From NCBI GenBank assembly GCA_025455945.1, contig JALOLN010000022.1:1-17922 (forward strand): a DNA stretch of 17,922 nt, given 5' to 3'. Shown one piece after another: positions 13,091 through 17,922 of the stretch. Source of the stretch: Actinomycetes bacterium. GTDB taxonomy: Bacteria; Actinomycetota; Actinomycetes; Prado026. The notes under the pieces are model-generated. The model had not been told where the DNA came from. It did not search any database and saw only the letters and a list, made by a program, of their open reading frames with translations. A program made the position numbers and the translations under genes. Position 1 is the first letter of the stretch. Each line of letters opens with the position of its first letter.

Positions 13091-14314
13091 ATGACCTACC
13101 ACGTTGACTCCGAGGTCGGTGCGCTCAAGCAGGTCATCCTGCACCGACCCGGGCTGGAGCTGTCCAGGCTGACGCCGTCCAACGTCCACGACCTGCTCTT
13201 CGACGACGTCATGTGGGCCGAGCGGGCCCGCGAGGAGCACGACGCCTTCGCCCAGAAGCTGCGTGACAAGGGCGTGACGGTCTACCTCTTCGGGGAGCTG
13301 CTCGCCGAAGCCCTGGACGCCCCCGGCGCCCGGGACTTCCTCAAGGAGCGGCTGACCAACGCCACCCAGTTCGGCCCCGCGCTGGACAAGCCGCTGGACG
13401 ACCTCGTCGACGCCACTCCGGCGGCCCAGCTGTCCCAGCTGCTCATCGGCGGCGTCCTCAAGCGCGACGTCCCCGACCCCGGGACGGACAGCCTGCTGTG
13501 GTCCTACCTGGACGACGAGGACTTCATGCTCACCCCGCTGCCGAACCACCTGTTCCAGCGGGACAACACCGCCTTCGCCTACGGCGGGCTGTCGGTCAAC
13601 CCGATGGCGAAGCCGGCCCGCAAGCGCGAGACCCTGCACTCGCGGATCATCTGGAACTTCCACCCGAGGTTCCGCGACGCCGGGCTGCACTTCTACTACG
13701 GCAACGACGACCTGCGGCACGAGCCGGCCACGGTGGAGGGCGGCGACATCCTCGTCATCGGCAACGGCGCCGTCATGATCGGCATGGGCGAGCGCACGAC
13801 CCCGCAGGGCATCGAGATGCTGTCGCGGCACTACTTCGAGTCGGGGATGGTCACCAAGGTCATCGCGGTCGAGCTGCCCAAGACCCGGGCGTTCATGCAC
13901 CTCGACACCGCGATGACGATGATCGACCGGGACGCGTTCTCCGTGTACCCCTACCTCGACCTGGCGCTGCGCTCGTACACCCTCACCCCGCGCGGCAGCG
14001 GGGGCGACTACGACGTCGTCGAGAACCCGGACCTGTTCGGCCCGGTGGCCGAGGCGGTCGGGGTGGAGAAGATCCGTGTGCTGAAGACCCCGATCGACGT
14101 CAAGGGCGCCCAGCGCGAGCAGTGGGACGACGGCAACAACTTCCTCGCCGTCGCACCGGGCGTCATCTTCGGCTACGAGCGCAACACGACGACGAACAAG
14201 TTCCTCACCGAGGAGGGCATCGAGATCGTCGGCATCATCGGCTCCGAGCTCGGGCGCGGTCGTGGCGGGCCGCGGTGCATGAGCTGCCCCATCGAGCGCG
14301 ACGCCGTCATCTGA
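13091..14314 (+). CDS. arcA: arginine deiminase, catalytically intact
   Basis: This 407-residue ADI hydrolyses L-arginine to citrulline and ammonia in the cytoplasm, the first step of the ADI pathway. All catalytic positions are present: Asp158 (LFQRDN), Glu216 and Asp219 (VEGGDI), His270 and Asp272 (FMHLDTAM), Arg177, Arg235, Arg391 and the nucleophile Cys396 (GPRCMSCP). It begins 21 bp after the arcA1 stop, with GGAAGGGA upstream of the ATG at rather long spacing. arcB follows 34 bp later, so the three genes form one operon. Three blocks of 47-63 bp are identical to arcA1 at every base, suggesting recent duplication or gene conversion. Confidence 0.95.
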   Translation: MTYHVDSEVGALKQVILHRPGLELSRLTPSNVHDLLFDDVMWAERAREEHDAFAQKLRDKGVTVYLFGELLAEALDAPGARDFLKERLTNATQFGPALDKPLDDLVDATPAAQLSQLLIGGVLKRDVPDPGTDSLLWSYLDDEDFMLTPLPNHLFQRDNTAFAYGGLSVNPMAKPARKRETLHSRIIWNFHPRFRDAGLHFYYGNDDLRHEPATVEGGDILVIGNGAVMIGMGERTTPQGIEMLSRHYFESGMVTKVIAVELPKTRAFMHLDTAMTMIDRDAFSVYPYLDLALRSYTLTPRGSGGDYDVVENPDLFGPVAEAVGVEKIRVLKTPIDVKGAQREQWDDGNNFLAVAPGVIFGYERNTTTNKFLTEEGIEIVGIIGSELGRGRGGPRCMSCPIERDAVI

Positions 14315-14348
14315 CCTCCGGACCGACCGACCACGCTAGGAGCCGCAC

Positions 14349-15356
14349 ATGCCCGTCAACCTCAAGCATCGTGACTTCCTCAAGGAGATCGACTTCACCG
14401 ACCGCGAGATGCACTACCTGCTCGACCTCTCCCGCGACCTCAAGCGGGCCAAGTACACCGGCACCGAGGTCCAGCGGATGCGCGGCAAGAACGTCGCGCT
14501 GATCTTCGAGAAGACGTCCACCCGCACCCGCTGCGCCTTCGAGGTCGGCGCCTACGACCAGGGCGCGCACGTCACCTACCTCGACCCCCAGTCGTCCCAG
14601 ATGGGGCACAAGGAGTCGACGGCCGACACCGCTCGCGTCCTGGCCGGCTTCTACGACGGGATCGAGTTCCGCGGCAAGGCCCAGACGATGGTCGAGGAGC
14701 TGGCCGAGTACTCCGGCGTCCCGGTCTGGAACGGCCTCACCGACGAGTGGCACCCGACCCAGATGCTGGCGGACTTCCTCACGATGACCGAGCACGGCAG
14801 GGGGCGACCGATCGAGGAGATCGCCTACTGCTACATGGGCGACGCCCGCTCCAACATGGGCAACTCGCTGCTGGTGATGGGCGCGATCATGGGCGCCGAC
14901 GTCCGGATCGCCTCGCCCAAGCACCTGTGGCCGTCGGAGGAGGTGCAGCGCATCGCCCGGGAGCGCGCCGCGCTCAGCGGGGCACGGGTGCTGCTCACCG
15001 AGAACGCCGACGAGGCGCTCGAGGGGGCGGACTTCGTGCACACCGACGTGTGGGTCTCGATGGGCGAGCCCAAGGAGGTCTGGAACGAGCGGATCGCCCT
15101 GCTCAAGCCGTACCAGGTCAGCGCCGAGGCGATGCGCAAGACCGGCAAGGCGCATGCGAAGTTCATGCACTGCCTGCCGGCCTTCCACGACACCAAGACG
15201 ATCGTCGGCAAGGACATCGCCGACAAGACGGGGATGACCAACGGCCTCGAGGTCACCAACGACGTCTTCGAGTCCCCGGCGAACATCGCCTTCGCGCAGG
15301 CCGAGAACCGGCTGCACACGATCAAGGCGGTGATGGTCGCCACCATCGGCGACTGA
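14349..15356 (+). CDS. arcB: catabolic ornithine carbamoyltransferase
   Basis: This 335-residue OTC has the carbamoyl-phosphate motif STRTR at 57-61, HPTQ at 135-138, and the ornithine-binding FMHCLPAFHD around Cys275. It ends with an EVTNDVFESPANIAFAQAENRLHTIKAV block. Length and the GAHVTYLDPQSSQMGHKES loop resemble ArcB-type (catabolic) rather than short anabolic ArgF enzymes. In the ADI pathway it converts citrulline and phosphate to ornithine and carbamoyl phosphate. AGGAG sits 6 nt before the ATG. It is the last gene of the arc operon: a perfect 18-bp hairpin follows 23 nt later. No arcC (carbamate kinase) follows, so carbamoyl phosphate must be used elsewhere or by a distant kinase. 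Confidence 0.95.
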   Translation: MPVNLKHRDFLKEIDFTDREMHYLLDLSRDLKRAKYTGTEVQRMRGKNVALIFEKTSTRTRCAFEVGAYDQGAHVTYLDPQSSQMGHKESTADTARVLAGFYDGIEFRGKAQTMVEELAEYSGVPVWNGLTDEWHPTQMLADFLTMTEHGRGRPIEEIAYCYMGDARSNMGNSLLVMGAIMGADVRIASPKHLWPSEEVQRIARERAALSGARVLLTENADEALEGADFVHTDVWVSMGEPKEVWNERIALLKPYQVSAEAMRKTGKAHAKFMHCLPAFHDTKTIVGKDIADKTGMTNGLEVTNDVFESPANIAFAQAENRLHTIKAVMVATIGD

Positions 15357-15379
15357 TCACCCGCCCCCACCCCACCTGG

Positions 15380-15419
15380 CGGTGACGGGGTGGTCGCCAG
15401 AGCGACCACCCCGTCACCG
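15380..15419. terminator. bidirectional 18-bp hairpin terminator between arcB and pckG
   Basis: Bases 15380-15397 pair perfectly with 15402-15419 around the 4-nt loop CAGA. The stem lies 23 nt after the arcB stop and 19 nt after the stop of the convergent pckG, so it can terminate both. There is no T-run on either side. Confidence 0.9.
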
Positions 15420-15438
15420 GCATCGCGTGGCGGCGGGG

Positions 15439-17253
15439 TCAGGCGCCGGCCAGCCGCACCTTCAGCTGGTCGAGCTGGTTGGTGAGCTCGGCGGGCAGGT
15501 GCCCGTCGAACTTCGCGAAGTACTCCTCGGTCATCTCGGCCTCGGCCAGCCACGACTCGGGATTCACGGCGAAGAGCTCGGCCACCTGCTCCGCGGAGAT
15601 CTCCAACCCGTCGAGGTTCAGCTCGCCCGGGGCGGGCGCGCGGCCGATCGGCGTGTCGACGGCTGCCGCCTCGCCCTCGACCCGGCGGATCGCCCACTCC
15701 AGCACCCGGGAGTTCTCCCCGAACCCCGGCCACAGGAAGTGGCCCTCGTGGTCCTTGCGGAACCAGTTGACCTGGAAGATCCTCGGCAGCTTCTCCGGGG
15801 CGGCCCGCTCACCGATCTTCAGCCAGTGGCCCCAGTAGTCGGCCATGTTGTAGCCGCAGAACGGCAGCATGGCGAACGGGTCACGGCGCAGCGCCCCGAC
15901 GGTGCCCTCGGCGGCGGCCGTCTGCTCCGACGACACCGTGGAGCCCATGAACACGCCGTGCTTCCAGTCGTAGGACTCCGTCACCAGCGGCACGTTGGTC
16001 GCGCGGCGCCCGCCGAAGAGGATGACGTCGATCGGCACCCCGTCCGGGTCCTCCCAGTCGTCGGCGATCGAGGGGCACTGTGCCGCCGGTGCCGTGAACC
16101 TGCTGTTGGGGTGGGACGACGGGTCGACCGAGTCCGGCGTCCAGTCCCGGCCCTTCCAGTCGATGAGGTGCGCCGGGGCCTCGTCGGTGAGGCCCTCCCA
16201 CCACACGTCGCCGTCGTCGGTCAGGGCCACGTTGGTGAAGATGCAGTTGCCCCACAGCGTGCGGACCGCGTTGGCGTTGGTCTTCATGCCCGTGCCGGGG
16301 GCGACGCCGAAGAAGCCGGCCTCCGGGTTGATCGCGTACAGCCGGCCGTCCTCCCCGAAGCGCATCCAGCAGATGTCGTCGCCGACGGTCTCGACCTTCC
16401 AGCCCGGCACGGTCGGCTCGAGCATGGCGAGGTTGGTCTTGCCGCAGGCGGAGGGGAAGGCGGCCGCGAGGTGCCGGACGTCCCCGGACGGTGCCGTGAG
16501 CTTGAGGATCAGCATGTGCTCGGCCATCCAGCCCTCGTCGCGGCCCATGACCGAGGCGATGCGCAGCGCGAAGCACTTCTTCCCCAGCAGCGCGTTGCCG
16601 CCGTAGCCGGAGCCGAAGGACCAGATCTCCCGGGTCTCGGGGAAGTGCACGATGTACTTCGTGTCGTTGCACGGCCACGGCACGTCGGGCCGGCCGTCAG
16701 CCAACGGGTACCCGACCGTGTGCACGGCGGGCACGAAGTCACCCTCGTCCCCGATCAGATCCAGCGCCGCAGCGCCCATCCGCGTCATGATCCGCATGTT
16801 GACCACGACGTACGGCGAGTCGGTGATCTCGACACCGAGCTGGGAGATGTGCCCGCCCAGCGGGCCCATCGAGAACGGGATGACGTACATGGTGCGGCCG
16901 CGCATCGAGCCCCGGAACAGCTCGGTCAGCTCGGCGCGCATCTCCGCCGGCGGCCGCCAGTTGTTCGTGGGGCCGGCGTCCTCCTGGCGCTCCGCGCAGA
17001 TGAACGTGCGGTCCTCCACCCGTGCGACGTCGCTGGGGTCGGACCGGGCGAGGAAGCTGTTGGGGCGCAGCTCGGGGTTGAGCCGGATGAAGGTGCCGGA
17101 GTCGACCATCTGCTGGGTGAGCCGGTCCCACTCCTCCTGCGAGCCGTCGCACCACTCGACGCGGTCGGGCTGAGTCAGCTCGGCGATCTCCTCCACCCAC
17201 TGGAGGAGCTTCTTGTTCTTGGTCGGCGCACCCGCGATTCCGGTTACGGACAT
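15439..17253 (-). CDS. pckG: phosphoenolpyruvate carboxykinase (GTP)
   Basis: This 604-residue GTP-dependent PEP carboxykinase has the usual length for the family. Key motifs are RTMYVIPFSMGP near 120-131, the P-loop FPSACGKTN at 266-274 with the hyper-reactive Cys270 and Lys272/Thr273, and the metal-binding GDDICWMRF (Asp292/Asp293). INPEAGFFGVAPGT lies around 308-321, and a C-terminal lid region contains SSEQTAAAEG. It interconverts oxaloacetate plus GTP with PEP plus CO2 and is the gluconeogenic exit from the TCA cycle. The ATG at 17253 is chosen because AGGGG lies just upstream and homology begins there; the open frame further upstream is non-coding. It is divergent from the cupin gene across a 192-bp gap. 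Confidence 0.97.
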   Translation of the reverse strand: MSVTGIAGAPTKNKKLLQWVEEIAELTQPDRVEWCDGSQEEWDRLTQQMVDSGTFIRLNPELRPNSFLARSDPSDVARVEDRTFICAERQEDAGPTNNWRPPAEMRAELTELFRGSMRGRTMYVIPFSMGPLGGHISQLGVEITDSPYVVVNMRIMTRMGAAALDLIGDEGDFVPAVHTVGYPLADGRPDVPWPCNDTKYIVHFPETREIWSFGSGYGGNALLGKKCFALRIASVMGRDEGWMAEHMLILKLTAPSGDVRHLAAAFPSACGKTNLAMLEPTVPGWKVETVGDDICWMRFGEDGRLYAINPEAGFFGVAPGTGMKTNANAVRTLWGNCIFTNVALTDDGDVWWEGLTDEAPAHLIDWKGRDWTPDSVDPSSHPNSRFTAPAAQCPSIADDWEDPDGVPIDVILFGGRRATNVPLVTESYDWKHGVFMGSTVSSEQTAAAEGTVGALRRDPFAMLPFCGYNMADYWGHWLKIGERAAPEKLPRIFQVNWFRKDHEGHFLWPGFGENSRVLEWAIRRVEGEAAAVDTPIGRAPAPGELNLDGLEISAEQVAELFAVNPESWLAEAEMTEEYFAKFDGHLPAELTNQLDQLKVRLAGA

Positions 17254-17352
17254 GTCCCCTGCCCTGTTCTGTCGGCGGCCCAGTCGTACCTCCCAGGGTG
17301 CCAACAAATCGCAGTTCCGGCCATCCCTGGGGCCGGTGGAAGCCGGTGCACG

Positions 17353-17383
17353 GCCCGGGTGTGACCAACCCCACAGCCCGGGC
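17353..17383. promoter_or_regulatory. bulged inverted repeat in the pckG/cupin intergenic region
   Basis: GCCCGGGTGTG (17353-17363) pairs with CACAGCCCGGGC (17372-17383) except for one bulged G, around an 8-nt centre. Just upstream, GCCGGTG occurs twice (17332-17338, 17342-17348) with a 10-bp period. Both lie in the 192-bp divergent gap, about 62 bp before the cupin start. They could be regulator sites or a leader hairpin. A TANNNT hexamer (TAGCGT, 17401-17406) follows and could be the cupin -10. Confidence 0.35.
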
Positions 17384-17445
17384 GGTCCCGCCACCGGATG
17401 TAGCGTCGGCTCGACAGCCCGACCACGCCCCGAGGAGAGTGCCCG

Positions 17446-17802
17446 ATGCCCGGGTTCCAGCCGCTGCCGGCCGACTCCCAGACCTGGACCAAGAACGTGC
17501 TGGGCGCCGAGGTGACCCGGCTGTACACGCACGGGGCGGTCCTCACCGTCGTCCGTGGCAAGAAGGGCGACGTGGTGCCCGACCACGGGTACAGCCACGG
17601 TGCCGTGACCTACGTCGTGTCCGGGCGGGTCGACGTCGACGGCCACGTGATGGGCCCGGGCGACTCGGGCTCCTACGAGCCCCCCGGGTACTTCGCCGTC
17701 CACTTCCTCGAGGACTCGGTCTACGTCGTCGCCCGCACCGCCGAGGACGAACTCACCCTGCCCGACATCGGGGAGCGGGCCGCCGCCCATCTCGACGCCT
17801 GA
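17446..17802 (+). CDS. small cupin domain protein
   Basis: This 118-residue single-domain cupin has a first motif around 41-60 with His47 and His51 (PDHGYSHGAVTYVVSG). The second is around 70-86 with GPGD, PPG and His86. The three histidines are candidate metal ligands; the usual glutamate of motif 1 is not obvious. Stand-alone cupins of this size include dioxygenases, isomerases and ligand sensors, so no reaction is assigned. GAGGAGA lies 7 nt before the ATG. It is divergent from pckG and convergent with the next minus-strand gene, with only 10 bp between their stops. Confidence 0.88.
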   Translation: MPGFQPLPADSQTWTKNVLGAEVTRLYTHGAVLTVVRGKKGDVVPDHGYSHGAVTYVVSGRVDVDGHVMGPGDSGSYEPPGYFAVHFLEDSVYVVARTAEDELTLPDIGERAAAHLDA

Positions 17803-17812
17803 GCGGGCCTCG

Positions 17813-17922
17813 TCAGAGGGATCGGGGGCCGGGGTCGGTGCACTCCGCGACCGAGTAGACCGACACCCGGGTGCCAGCGGACCAGGCGCCCGGCCGCAGC
17901 CCCGCCTTGCGCCACAGCGCCT
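17813..17922 (-). CDS. C-terminal fragment of an unidentified protein (runs off right edge)
   Basis: A minus-strand frame enters from the right edge and ends at TGA (17815-17813), giving the last 35 residues. They include ALWRKAGLRPGAW and TRVSVYSVAEC. Codons are strongly G/C in third position, and the frame ends 10 bp from the convergent cupin stop, which fits a real gene. The Trp-Arg-Lys-Ala-Gly-Leu stretch is reminiscent of the end of several enzyme families, but it is too short to name one. Confidence 0.5.
   Translation of the reverse strand, partial: ALWRKAGLRPGAWSAGTRVSVYSVAECTDPGPRSL

Noticed and set aside
11663..13900. 745-codon minus-strand open frame opposite the arcA pair
   Set aside because: Its internal repeat simply mirrors the arcA duplication; there is no ribosome binding site or family match.
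15382..17364. 660-codon plus-strand open frame opposite pckG
   Set aside because: The minus strand encodes a complete, motif-perfect PEP carboxykinase; the opposite frame is a high-GC shadow with no recognisable domain.
1..17922. Mobile elements, prophage or CRISPR
   Set aside because: No transposase, integrase, terminal repeats, tRNA-adjacent attachment site or regularly spaced repeats were seen; composition is uniform throughout.

Overview
The base composition is very GC-rich, with G or C in nearly every third codon position and frequent GTG starts. The gene families (DUF3039, GTP-type PEP carboxykinase, actinobacterial-style cold shock protein, a DUF6206-like protein) point to a chromosomal segment of a high-GC actinobacterium. 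Something near Geodermatophilaceae is my guess, from overall feel only. I see no insertion sequence, phage gene, tRNA, rRNA or CRISPR array.

Layout. (1) Positions 1-2295: the first codons of an exported or membrane protein on the minus strand, an unrecognised plus-strand protein, and a convergent MFS transporter. (2) 2464-4562: a class III PLP aminotransferase whose stop overlaps the start of a DUF6206-like protein. That protein keeps the complete set of protein-kinase/APH catalytic residues at canonical spacing. (3) 4647-7986, all minus strand: an HdeD-type membrane protein, then a likely DUF302 - YqgE/AlgH - DUF3039 - MFS transcription unit. (4) 7986-8111: a divergent promoter with a CsoR/CstR-type operator, leading rightwards to a thioredoxin. 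(5) 8481-9307: a VanZ-like gene and a divergent cspA with a structured 5' leader and a strong hairpin terminator. (6) 9340-11648: a glutamine amidotransferase convergent with a YfcC/DcuC-type transporter. The two share four bases, and the apparent terminator hairpin lies inside the amidotransferase reading frame. (7) 11846-15356: a catabolic arginine deiminase operon with two tandem arcA paralogues and a catabolic ornithine carbamoyltransferase; no carbamate kinase gene is present. (8) 15439-17802: GTP-dependent PEP carboxykinase, a divergent small cupin, and the last 35 codons of another minus-strand gene at the right edge.

How the genes work together. The YfcC-type carrier, ArcA and ArcB form an arginine-to-ornithine plus carbamoyl-phosphate route. 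The most striking observation is that the first ArcA copy is full length and about 80% identical to the second. It has nevertheless lost the nucleophilic Cys, the catalytic His and a substrate-gating Arg of the deiminase family, all of which the second copy keeps. The operon therefore appears to encode a catalytically dead deiminase beside an intact one, which suggests a regulatory or structural pseudoenzyme partner. The second notable system is the aminotransferase plus kinase-like pair, which could be a kinase/phospho-lyase couple.
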